The translations under genes and the position numbers were made by a program. The notes beneath the pieces were generated by a model. It was not told where the DNA came from and ran no database searches. It saw only the letters and a list, made by a program, of their open reading frames with translations. From Margaritispora aquatica (Eukaryota > Ascomycota > Leotiomycetes > Helotiales > Discinellaceae), in assembly GCA_007644065.1 (NCBI GenBank), contig VJWN01000014.1, forward strand, positions 496,001-560,000: DNA of 64,000 nt, written 5' to 3'. Every line of letters starts with the position of its first letter. The first letter of the stretch is position 1. Of this stretch, positions 11,588 through 21,604 are shown piece by piece.

Positions 11588-12265
11588 TTTGGCGGTGCGC
11601 AGAGGTTGTTGTTGTGACAATCTGGCAGGCTGTAGTGTATTGTAAGTATCTATCTGCAAAACAATCTTGATTCTAAGGAATAGAATCCGTGGGAAGAAAG
11701 AATTGTAGGTAGGATATAGGATATAGGATATAGAATATAGGTAGGTTGGTAGGTAGGTAGGTAGGTAGGTAGGTAATGGAAGTAAGTAAGCGTAGTGGAG
11801 AATCATCAACTCACCTCAACAACAACAATTGAGTCTTTTGATGCCTTGAAGTGCAAGCTCAACCTCAGCCTTTAACCTTTCCGTATGAATATGAAAGTGA
11901 ATGTGAAAGTGAGTGTGAATGTGTCCAAGAGAATGAAATCTCAGATCAAGAAAGTCACCACTCTTCCTTCCAATGGAGACATAGGTAGGGTAGTAACACA
12001 GCCCTTTTGCCCAGCTGTACACTCTTTGTTGACTTTCCCTAGCTAGGAAAAAGGTACAGCACAGTTGCACTACTGTATGTAAGTAAGATCTTAGGCTGGT
12101 CTGGTGAACCCCCGAAGAAGCCCCAGTGGTGTGTGTGTGCAGGTCCCATCACCCCCATAATCCAATCACCCAAGTCTATGACGCCAACCCTCGCCGCCGC
12201 CCCCAACTTTAGTTTTCCGGAAGCCTGGAAGACTAGAACCTTGCAAACAGCCTCTCGCCTCCCAG

Positions 12266-12266
<1 letters not shown>

Positions 12267-12296
<30 letters not shown>
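12267..12296. repeat. (CTG)10 trinucleotide repeat
   Basis: Ten perfect CTG units in gene-free DNA. The minus strand would read as poly-Gln, but there is no supporting gene. Confidence 0.95.
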
Positions 12297-12934
12297 AACA
12301 CAAATTACATAAGATTCATCCATACCTCACCTCCATAAGATATCTTCACCGCAATCACGATCTGGAACTGGGTTTCATATTTAAGGAATGGAAGGAAGCT
12401 TTGATTTGGATGGAACAAGGATTCAAATACAATAAGGTAATATAAAATAATACTAATACTTTACAATCTCGAAACCCAAAGGCTTAGAAGGCTACATTAC
12501 ATATTGATAGAGGAGAGGAAGAGGGGCAATCAATCAATGGTTTACCGTTTCAATGGGGAAGATCCTCAAACAGTCATCATGGAAAGATCTCCTTCCCCTA
12601 CATATGTATCTGTTCCAAAAAGCGCGATTCTTCTCCAATGTAGGTCTGAGATCCAACCAATTCACCCGATGGTCGATGCCCCCCCTTCACAATTCACACC
12701 ACACCTCTCAGCTGCATGTGATGCAACTCTGATGCAACTCACTCACCTCCGTCCAGGACCTTATGCATCTATTCTCACCACTCACCACTCACCACTCAGT
12801 AACACACAACCCAAGAAATCCAGATCAGACCAAGACCCAGAACAAAAACCAGAACAAAAACCAGAACAAAAACCAGAACAAAAATGCATAAATGCATGCG
12901 TAATCATCGCCTCCTCATCCCCTCATTGTCCCAT

Positions 12935-12938
<4 letters not shown>

Positions 12939-12974
<36 letters not shown>
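12939..12974. repeat. (AC)18 dinucleotide repeat
   Basis: Eighteen uninterrupted AC units. Confidence 0.95.
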
Positions 12975-12977
<3 letters not shown>

Positions 12978-14016
12978 ACAACACATAAGATTACATCCAC
13001 ACACATTAGGTCGGTAAGGCAAATAGGTTGGTAGGTATTGTACAGCGGAATCCCATCTTCCAAACCAATGGAAATCATCTGATCTTAATCCGATCTTGGA
13101 GCCGAATCATATCATATCATATCATATCACATCTGATCTGATCTGATCTTTGATTCAGCTGGGGCGGCCTGCACAACTTGGCATATATTCAGACATACCC
13201 ACACGTCCTCATAGAGGCTGTGCAACCCACAAGGTAATACGGTATACTTACTACCTTGGGTAAAGATTTACCTTGGCTTAGGACGCTCCATTCGTCTCCC
13301 CTAAGGTCTAAGGTCAGCAGGTAGGGTACTGTAGCTGTCTCTCAAGACGTACCAACCAAGATGAGTTACATAGATCAAAAACCAAAACTTGATCACGAAT
13401 CACGAATCACGAATCACAAGAAAGCCTTGCGTATCATTCCATTCTTCGCCAAAAAAAAACTTGAAAAATAACGGGGTGTACCTTACCTTACCTTACCTTA
13501 GTCCTTACTTAGAACACGAGGTGGCAAAACAAAATAAACATTCGCCGCCAAATATGTTATGATAATTCTATACCGTGGCTAATCAACGAAATAAAATCCC
13601 CAATATATATTATTGTCAAACGAAACCCCAGCTCACCTCACAAGCCCCTCTCGTTCTCGTTGGATCTCTTTCTTCTCTTCTTTGATATCTCGATACCTCT
13701 ATCTCTATATAGTCGTCTTCGTCGTCGTCGTCGTGGTTATTACTCTTAAACTTCACAAAGTACCCTCACCATAAACTCCCTCCCTTCCCCCTCCCTCCCC
13801 TCCTTCCTATTCCTCTCCCCTCAATCCCTCAATCCCCAGATTGGTTAAAGAAATCTACCATATCCTTATGCTTATGTTTTTGTGGTGGGTGGGTGTCACG
13901 TATTTTGTCATCCATGTACTATCTTAATCTTACCTTCATCTTGCCATACCTTACCTTACTCTTTTTATTTTATTGAAGGTAAGGCAGTAAAAGGAAAGAG
14001 TAAACTGGCTGAGGTG

Positions 14017-14172
14017 TAAATGTAAATGTAAATGTAAATGTAAATGTAAATGTAAATGTAAATGTAAATGTAAATGTAAATGTAAATGTAAATGTAAATG
14101 TAAATGTAAATGTAAATGTAAATGTAAATGTAAATGTAAATGTAAATGTAAATGTAAATGTAAATGTAAATG
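14017..14172. repeat. (TAAATG)26 perfect hexanucleotide array
   Basis: 156 bp of TAAATG repeated 26 times with no variant unit. It lies about 420 bp past the stop of the ZZ/EF-hand gene. The unit is not the fungal telomere repeat TTAGGG, and the flanks are ordinary intergenic DNA. Confidence 0.97.
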
Positions 14173-14591
14173 TGGATATAGTTGCAGGGCAGTGAGGGAG
14201 GTTGGTAGGTAGAGCTTAATGGTGAATCATGTGATATTCATACGCTACATAGGTACTTCTCGCTTTACCTAAAGTACCCTTTGATTCTTTGATTATCCTC
14301 GCCTAACTATCTGCTTACCTTCCCACCCTACCTAAGGTTGGCAAGGTCACGAAGGGACTCACTCACTCATATCGCTGAACAACCAAACGCTACAATGTCC
14401 AATAAGGTACCTAGGATACATCATACAATCATAAGCATATAAAAATACAACTTTCACTTCACTTTTCACTTTCCACAACCTTCCTTCTTCTCTCAGTGAT
14501 CATACCATCCATCATCCCCTCCCATCACCTCTCCACCCTTTCTCATCTCCTCATCCCCTTATCACTCCTCAAATCCATCACCCATACTCAA

Positions 14592-17492
14592 CTAAGGAAT
14601 ACAAAACTCAATCCAACTCCCCAAATAATCCATCTGCTTCCTACCATTCTCCGTCTCCCCCAACCGCTTAACACGCTCATAGAATTCAGCAAAGTCCAAC
14701 CTGCCAAACCCACCCTTAAACTCCGCCTCCTCGATCGCCTTGTCAATCTTCCAGAGATAGTAGCAGCGTTCCTTGAAGGCTTCGTTGTCCACATCGTCGA
14801 CGGGTAAGGGTTGCGAAGGGTCGTCGGCTTTGAAAGGGTAGTAGCAGTGCTCTTTGTCGGTCGGTAGTGGAACGTTGTCATTTGGTAGTGGGGAAGCTGG
14901 AAGGGGTTCTGCTGAGGGGAGGTTATGCAAAGGTTTTGTTGAGGGTGCGGATTCGGTGTTGGATGGTGGTGTTTCAACTAAGATAGGATCTTGAGATGGA
15001 GTCTGCGAGATAAGCGTTGATGGTCGAAATTGAGGCAGAGTAGGATCTCGATACGTAGGGGAGTCGGGCTCCGATTCTTGAGGCGTAGACTGTGGTGGTG
15101 ATGAATCATCAGAGCGAGAGTGAGCGACTGGAGTTGGAGGAACATCATCCTCATCTACATGCTCTTCCTCATCATCGTCCTCTTCAACTTCATAACCCGA
15201 TGCAGCTAGTAGCTCCCCAATACTCCGCTGTCTCAGCTGATCTACCTCCACATCTTGAAGAGCTAGTGGCTGTGTTCTCGTTGGCTGTGAAGCGAATGAT
15301 GGGGGCTGAGGGGATTCTTCCCGTTTCTCCTCTTCACGAGCCTCTCTTTCTAAAGCATATTTCTCGAATTCATGTGTTTCCCAGTACCCTCTATACCTGT
15401 CTCTCTCGGCCTTAGTCATAGCTGCCTCAATAGCAAATTCTTCTTTATCCTTGAACAAAGCATCTAGTAGCTCATTGAAAGCTTGCTGAGTAACTTGAAA
15501 CAAGACCTCCTTTCCCGCATCCTTCTCAGCGTATGGAATCTCCATCCCACCCCATCGCTCAGGAACGCTTCTAGACGAAGTTGACGGGTTTGACCGAGTA
15601 TCATAATCATCCATGTCCTCGGCAAATCTGACCTTGGACGAAGATCGTGAATGACGAGTCGCTTGAGCTTTTGAACTCTCTGCGATGGGCCCGGCTAGAA
15701 CATCATCCTCCTCCTTCCAATCAGCGGGAGGTAAAGCTCCTTCCTCCTCGTCTGTGTAGAACTGCCTCTGCTGCCAACGCTCATGAATCTTACGTTTAGC
15801 CATTTCACGATCTCTCGCCTGCATCAACACTTTTCGTCGATTTCTTACGGACACCTGTTCCAATGAGACACCGGGGCCCTCGACAGCTTCGATATCCTCA
15901 TCCAAGATGGCTACGGAAGTTGGCGGCCATTCTCCGATATCTTCGGGTTCATATCCTCTATTCATGCCATCCAGAGTGAATACACGAGCAATCTCGTGTT
16001 GTGGAAGTGGTGTGCCATCTGAAACAACACTTTGTAGAATATCAGCCACCTCTTCCGAGGTGATGTTTCCAAAGGCAATACCCATCTCGTCAACATTCTC
16101 TGGTGGATTCAATAGAGTCTCCCAGTAACCCGAAACCCGATTTGAGCTATCTTGGTCCGAATGTTGTCTTCTGATTCTCGGTATCCTCCTGAACACATCT
16201 TCTCGATCTCCAGTATCGTTTCCACTCTCAGTCATAACGCCCTTCCCATCCAAGATCTCTTCCTCCTTGCCAGGTCGCGTGCCTTTGCCTTCTCCAGCAC
16301 GAAGATCAGGAGCCCGAGGAAATCTTCCATCTGCTCCAAAGGCGCTACTCAGAGGCTGACGACCGCTAATCAATCGATGTGCTTCAGTGGTATTCATTTG
16401 TTGATCTTCCATTCCTTCAAGCATATCCTGATGCATCTGGCGGTAAAGGACATAGTAGGAACGGAATATACGTAGAAAGTCTTTTCTCTCGACATACTCA
16501 TCACCATCAATGTCGTAACCTTGGAATATCTTGATCCATTTGTCCTTTTTCTTTCGGTATGCAATACCATGAAGGAATTCCGGAAAGCTAATCAGATCAT
16601 CTTTGTTGGTGTCGTAAAAGGCGAACATCCTGTCAAAAATCAGGCTTGGGGCAGTAAGTCTATATCCTCCAGATGGAACGAGACATCTTTCGAATGTCTT
16701 CCGATCCATAGCCAGCTTGATCTCGTCAGGGTCCTCTCGCCACTCCGTGTTTGCCATATAAGTCCATTGTTCCCAGTATGCATCTAGTTCTGGCCTCTCA
16801 AACCCAGTCTCACGCGAAAGCTTTGCAGATATGTGTTTTGAAAGCTGAGAGTCCACAGCCGATGGATTGCCTGTATACCATACGGGTTGAGTATGTCGAG
16901 GTCCAAAGGAAGGCGCCGGGACTTTGATCTTGTAGAAAATGTGCGATTTGATATGAACACCTTGGGACTCGCAGTTCTCGCAAAGGTCATAGTCGGCGCA
17001 GTTTGCACATCTGTATCGGATGCCTCTGATGGGCACAGTTCCACAGCCATTGCAAAGACATCCACGATGAACATAGGCATTGCGTCTTGTAGCATCTTCC
17101 GACACTCTAAACAGGAGCTGCACGATATTCTGCCCGCTGCGCTGGTAGGTAGGCGGTTGCTCCGTCCACGCGTATTCCTGATCATCCACGACCGTCTCTC
17201 CATCCGTCAGCGTCCTGGGAATGGGGCCATCGCCTTCATTCTCCTGCTGCTCGTCTTCGAACAACCGGGAAGGGTCTGAGTTTGAGGTTGTGTTGCGTCG
17301 CCGCCTTCGATGGACGGCGTTGCTTCTGTGTACGCCGGTCCCTGGCAGAGAAGATATCTCTGCTTCGTAGGCATAGGTGCTGTAGAAATGGTACCCCGCG
17401 TATACTGTGGCAATGGTCGCGAGAGCTAGAATCGTTATTCTGGATCGGGTGAGCGTGCTTGAGGCTGCAGATGAGGTCGACATGTTGGGCAT
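14592..17492 (-). CDS. Membrane-anchored ZZ zinc-finger and EF-hand protein
   Basis: Single-exon 966-residue protein. One N-terminal membrane segment (about residues 18-38) is followed by an Arg-rich patch at 60-67. A ZZ-type zinc finger spans about 142-188, with the pairs CxxC at 147/150, 162/165 and 171/174 and a His-rich end. Two EF-hands follow: a loop at 294-305 (DTNKDDLISFPE) with canonical ligands, and one at 327-338 (DIDGDEYVERKD) with Asp at position 12. The rest is acidic, Ser/Pro-rich and probably disordered. An EF-hand-like ending around EAEFKGGFGRLDFAEFYERV sits near the C-terminus. This suggests a calcium-sensing protein at an internal membrane; the partner is unknown. Confidence 0.9.
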   Translation of the reverse strand: MPNMSTSSAASSTLTRSRITILALATIATVYAGYHFYSTYAYEAEISSLPGTGVHRSNAVHRRRRRNTTSNSDPSRLFEDEQQENEGDGPIPRTLTDGETVVDDQEYAWTEQPPTYQRSGQNIVQLLFRVSEDATRRNAYVHRGCLCNGCGTVPIRGIRYRCANCADYDLCENCESQGVHIKSHIFYKIKVPAPSFGPRHTQPVWYTGNPSAVDSQLSKHISAKLSRETGFERPELDAYWEQWTYMANTEWREDPDEIKLAMDRKTFERCLVPSGGYRLTAPSLIFDRMFAFYDTNKDDLISFPEFLHGIAYRKKKDKWIKIFQGYDIDGDEYVERKDFLRIFRSYYVLYRQMHQDMLEGMEDQQMNTTEAHRLISGRQPLSSAFGADGRFPRAPDLRAGEGKGTRPGKEEEILDGKGVMTESGNDTGDREDVFRRIPRIRRQHSDQDSSNRVSGYWETLLNPPENVDEMGIAFGNITSEEVADILQSVVSDGTPLPQHEIARVFTLDGMNRGYEPEDIGEWPPTSVAILDEDIEAVEGPGVSLEQVSVRNRRKVLMQARDREMAKRKIHERWQQRQFYTDEEEGALPPADWKEEDDVLAGPIAESSKAQATRHSRSSSKVRFAEDMDDYDTRSNPSTSSRSVPERWGGMEIPYAEKDAGKEVLFQVTQQAFNELLDALFKDKEEFAIEAAMTKAERDRYRGYWETHEFEKYALEREAREEEKREESPQPPSFASQPTRTQPLALQDVEVDQLRQRSIGELLAASGYEVEEDDDEEEHVDEDDVPPTPVAHSRSDDSSPPQSTPQESEPDSPTYRDPTLPQFRPSTLISQTPSQDPILVETPPSNTESAPSTKPLHNLPSAEPLPASPLPNDNVPLPTDKEHCYYPFKADDPSQPLPVDDVDNEAFKERCYYLWKIDKAIEEAEFKGGFGRLDFAEFYERVKRLGETENGRKQMDYLGSWIEFCIP

Positions 17493-18278
17493 TCGTCTTA
17501 CGCTACCAGCGTGTATGGATTCTGAGGATAATGCTCCATTGCCTCGTGAGTTGGCGAGTCGAGCCGGATTGAATTCCGGATATGTCAGAGTGAAGGTGCT
17601 TTGAAAGTAGCTGTCATGTAGTACACTCTGCCTCAGCCCGATTTTGTTTTGTCAGCCTTGTTAAAGTTGAAGGTTAGCAAAGGCAATTTCTAGGGCATCA
17701 ACAAGTTTTCGAATCTAAAGCAATAACTCTCAATGTTCGTTATTACACATAGAACTAACTCGGCTTCGAAACATTCCAGGCAATAAAGATTTGTCTGTTT
17801 GGTGAGAGTTTAACTACTTTAACGCAATTCAAGCAATACAATAGCAACGAAGACAAAGGAATATAATTCAGTAGAAACGAAATCTCATTAAACGTTCCTG
17901 TATATAAATCCTTTCTCCTCTTAACCTCGAGGCCGTGTGCCTGAGCTACAAATTTCACACCACTCCAGAATCGAACTGTGCCACCCAAAATCTCTTCAAG
18001 TCCCCCACATCTTCCCTAGGTTTTATTTTGACTTCCTCTCGATCCTTATCTTCCAACAAGGATCAAGTAACAAAAGAAAACGAGTGGTATTCGTACAACC
18101 AGGAACCACTCTTCTCCCAGCAACTTGACAAAAACCCGATATGAACTCCTAATAATGCGCAAGCAAACTCGCTGGTTCGTCCTCTTTGGACAGACTCTAG
18201 CTCCCCGGATCGCAAACAACGCTAGTCATTAAGTCAAGGACCAAAAAGTGCCAGCACCAACAAAATGTACGCAACTCA
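17493..18278. other. Intergenic, no gene seen
   Basis: Upstream of the ZZ/EF-hand gene and downstream of the syntaxin. An isolated tRNA B-box-like string near 17970 was examined and rejected. Confidence 0.55.
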
Positions 18279-19641
18279 TCAAGCTTCGAACCGCTTGAAC
18301 TTTCGTGACCCTGGTACATAATCCGCTCCTGGAACCACGAGCTTATCTTCTTTCCACTCAAGACCTGGGACAACGATTTTACTTGTTGGGTTGAAGCCTT
18401 GTCCTGGAACGACTGCATGGCCGGGAATCAAATCGGTCAGAACAAAGCGTTTGGCGACCTTGGCTGGTGCTGAAATGACGAACTTGTAAATGAGAACAAC
18501 GACGACGATAATGATGATAATAAGCACTATTGTGTATTAGCGATCCATCGGTGTAGACATGGAAGAAAAAAACATACCAGCAATGCCCAAGCACCACCAC
18601 TTCCATTTCCTGGCATTTCGTGCGCTTTGGATCGCAACACCAATCTGCTCGGTTCCCTTGCCCATGTTGTCCACAACTTCCTCACCCTTCATCTCAATAT
18701 TAGTGACCGCTGCCTCCTGTTGAACAACCAAGTTGTCCATTTCTTCGAAAAGCTGGGCCACTTCGATAATCTGCTTCTCAAGCCTTTCGATTGCATCATG
18801 TCGCTGGCGAACGGCACTTAGAGTGCTGTTTGCTTGCCCTCTTCGGTCGCTCTGCATAATTGCTTGTGCAAACATTTGGGCTTCCGGATCCTCCAATGCT
18901 GCCTGTACCTCGTCATCTGAGGCATCCGGCTTGACAATTCTGTACTGACGAGCTCGCTGCTCGCGATCTTTGCGCCCATATTCCGCCTCGAGATTGCGAT
19001 AAGTCTTATGCGTTGCCTTCAGGTCACGGTCAACCTTTCCAACCTGTGGAGCGTTTCTGGGAGATCCAGACTCCGGCTTCTGCTTGATGTTCTTCACCCG
19101 AATTGTCAGATTGCGAAACATAGCGATCAATTGAGTGTTGAGGTTATCGAGCTCAGATATATGGCGGTTCTCGGTGCTTCCCAATGTGATTCCTTGCTGG
19201 AGTTCTATTTGCTTCATAAGCTGTTGGATATCACTGATTCCTCTTGTAATATCGCGGCATTCATCGAGAATTGCATTTGGGTCTACCTGGCGTGGGAATG
19301 AGTTGCCAGTTCCTGTCAATGGCTCCATTTCGAGATTGGTGCCTATAGGGGCAGGGCTATTAATGGGACTATTCGGCGTATTTCGATCCCATGCTGGAGA
19401 CCTACCCTCATAATCGTCACGACCCATTGCTGGCCCACTGTTGTAACCTCCATATTGAGGAGATGGTGCACCATAGCCCTGCTGTCCACCACCCTGCCTC
19501 TGATCGTAAGGATTCCCACCGTTGTTTCCGTAACTATTGTAAAAGCTTTCGTCAGTTATGTGTTCGCATTGCATTCGCCCAATGAATGTAGATTGGTCTC
19601 AAAGAATCTGCGGCTGAGGACACTAACCCGTACTGTGACAT
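18279..19641 (-). CDS. SSO1: Plasma-membrane-type syntaxin (Sso1/Sso2-like t-SNARE) with C-terminal extension
   Basis: 409 residues from exons 19641-19628, 19545-18578 and 18526-18279; the first exon codes MSQYG and the last intron splits the membrane anchor. Order: Gly/Gln/Tyr-rich N-terminus, the three-helix Habc region (about 110-230), and a Qa-SNARE motif (about 250-312) with the zero-layer Gln in LVVQQEAAVTNIE. Next are a basic RKWK and a membrane anchor at about 318-344. Qa-SNAREs of this type drive fusion of secretory vesicles with the plasma membrane. Unusually, about 65 residues follow the anchor, containing one IPG and four VPG motifs spaced 6-15 residues apart. Most syntaxins end within a few residues of the anchor. 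The symbol reflects similarity to yeast Sso proteins, not a proven orthologue. Confidence 0.92.
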
Positions 19642-21604
19642 GTTGTTAGCACAAAGTTTCTTCCAGAGTTACTGTGTCTATGATGGCTGAATTTGAATGG
19701 ATATAGTGAATTTGAAGAAGTACAGGACGTCAAGATGATGGTGAAGAAAGATGTGACAAGTTCTAGACAAAACGTGCAGGAAGTAGTTGAAACAAGGTGG
19801 TACATACACTCATTTTGCTCCAGGTTGACCCCTAAAAGCACAGTTTGGTAATCGCGAACAGAGCAATCTTAAAATCCTAGCCGCTTCAAATTGGCAGAAG
19901 TTCTCGAGGACTCTTTCCGTCTGATATAGTCGGTGATGTTTTGACGAAGGGTGATTCAGGCAGTCTCAATTGAATGGAAGAGGTCAGGCTGACTTGACTT
20001 GACTTGACTTGGTTTGAGTGAAGGATGAAGAGGTGTTTTCAGCTGAGACGGCTGATGAATAGAAGAGACAGCGAGGGCAGCAGGTCAGGTCAGCCTTTTG
20101 GGGGACGGGGGGGGAGGGAGAGATCGACTTGACATGGAGCAGAAGACAGAAGACCCAAGACCCAAACCACCAATGTCGGATCCAGTTCACGCTAGACGGA
20201 AACGAGAAAAGCCGCTCGACAGGCTGAAGCTGAAGCTCATCCACCTCCACTCAAACCTACACTCGAACCTGCACTCGACCTCCACCTGGCGAAAAGAGAG
20301 CCGCAGCCAGTAAATTCTAACTCGTTGAGGATTAGTGAACTCACTTCCAGGGTGTCGGAGGTGTGGGAGGTGTCGAGCTTAGCCACCATTTCAGGGGACT
20401 TGATAGGCCATGGAGCTCTTGAAGCTGTTGTCAAAGTCCCTGTCATGACCCTGTAATTTATGGGGCAGAGAGAGGGCAATGAGAGGGCAATGAGAAGGCA
20501 ATGAATGAGAGGGGTATTTTTGGAATCTCACTCAGAACTACAGTACAGCTTTCGCCCCCAAGTTCCAAGTTCGTCTCGCAATGGAAAGATGAGCCAGACG
20601 GATTCGATACATGGCGCCTTATTATTATTTTATTTTTTTGGTCTTCAGGACTCCGAACCAAAAAAAAACAAAAGAGACTTGTGTTACAAATCATCCATAC
20701 ACAGAGCCTCAAAAAAGGGAATCGATCAACTAACTGCAGGTCGTCCTGAGTGTTGTCATGTCTCTCAGTTGTGTGTATGTATGCAACAGCCTCCTACATA
20801 TCTGCATATCTGCATATCTGCATATCTGCAGCTATTTGGTTTGAGGGCAGTGGTGTCTCACCAACGACCGGTTTTGATTTGGTATTTCGATAACGCTTCG
20901 TATCGTCTGGTCTTTGCAGTGAGTGAGTGACTGAGTGAGTGAGTGCACTGCTAAGTACACTGCCTCGCTTTATCATGCACAATTGCAATACAATGGTCAC
21001 CACTATGCTGTTTCCAGGCAGTCTTCGGAGTCTTGAGCTCGGTCTTTCATGCCCACCCGATGACATACCTTTACTTCAGGCAGCACAATACTTGTACCGC
21101 AATAGTTCTCGCCATTCGATATATATAGTTAAAGCAGGGAGGGTACTTGGCTGTCTTGTGAGATGGAGTCGTGTGCTGCCAAACGAGCCCAAATGAGCCG
21201 AGCAAAGTAAGGTACTGTCTGGTATGGTATGGTAGCTGCCGAGTCAAGGTAATTAATTAATTGTTAAAGTAATTATCACACTTCACTTCACTCCCCTCCC
21301 TCGATTAGGGTAGGGTAGGGTAGGGTAGCTGTAGCTAGGGCAACTAGGATATCCGTAAGAAAACAAACATCTTTGAAGATGAGATGAAATGCCTCGGATT
21401 ATCTAATGAGCTCGCATGGGGGACCGAATAATCCAAATTCCGTCTATCCTGCTTCATAAGTGAAATTCTATGGTTAATGGAGATTATCAAGATACCTAAC
21501 CAAAGTAAGATCTTACCTCACCTTATAATGCGAGGGTAGTAAGATCTCACCTTATTCGACAAGGTGTGCCATCAATTCCCTGTTGGTAAGGATCTTTACT
21601 GAGC
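19642..21604. other. Intergenic with short tandem repeats, no gene seen
   Basis: Promoter side of the syntaxin and 3' side of the NLR. Contains CTTGA units (19990-20010), GCATATCT units (20808-20830) and GGGTA units (21306-21330). The GGGTA run differs from the telomere repeat. Short frames here show no domain signal. Confidence 0.6.

Larger units (their letters stand above)
11588..14591. other. 3-kb gene-free stretch dense in simple repeats
   Basis: No gene was found on either strand. Simple repeats dominate: TAGG units near 11740-11775, (CTG)10 at 12267-12296, an AGAACAAAAACC unit near 12838-12885, (AC)18 at 12939-12974, ATCAT units near 13105-13130, CACGAAT units near 13393-13416, CCTTA units near 13480-13500, CGT units near 13715-13733 and the TAAATG array at 14017-14172. 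The stretch is the upstream region of the protease. A frame of 176 codons at 12504-13034 is made largely of these repeats. Confidence 0.7.

Noticed and set aside
12504..13034. 176-codon plus-strand frame
   Set aside because: Built mainly from AGAACAAAAACC and AC repeats; no ordered domain.
17930..17985. tRNA-like A-box and B-box strings on the minus strand
   Set aside because: The B-box-like string lies upstream of the A-box-like string, the reverse of tRNA order, and no cloverleaf can be drawn.
21306..21330. GGGTA repeats as an internal telomere tract
   Set aside because: The unit is five bases and does not match TTAGGG; it behaves as a short microsatellite.
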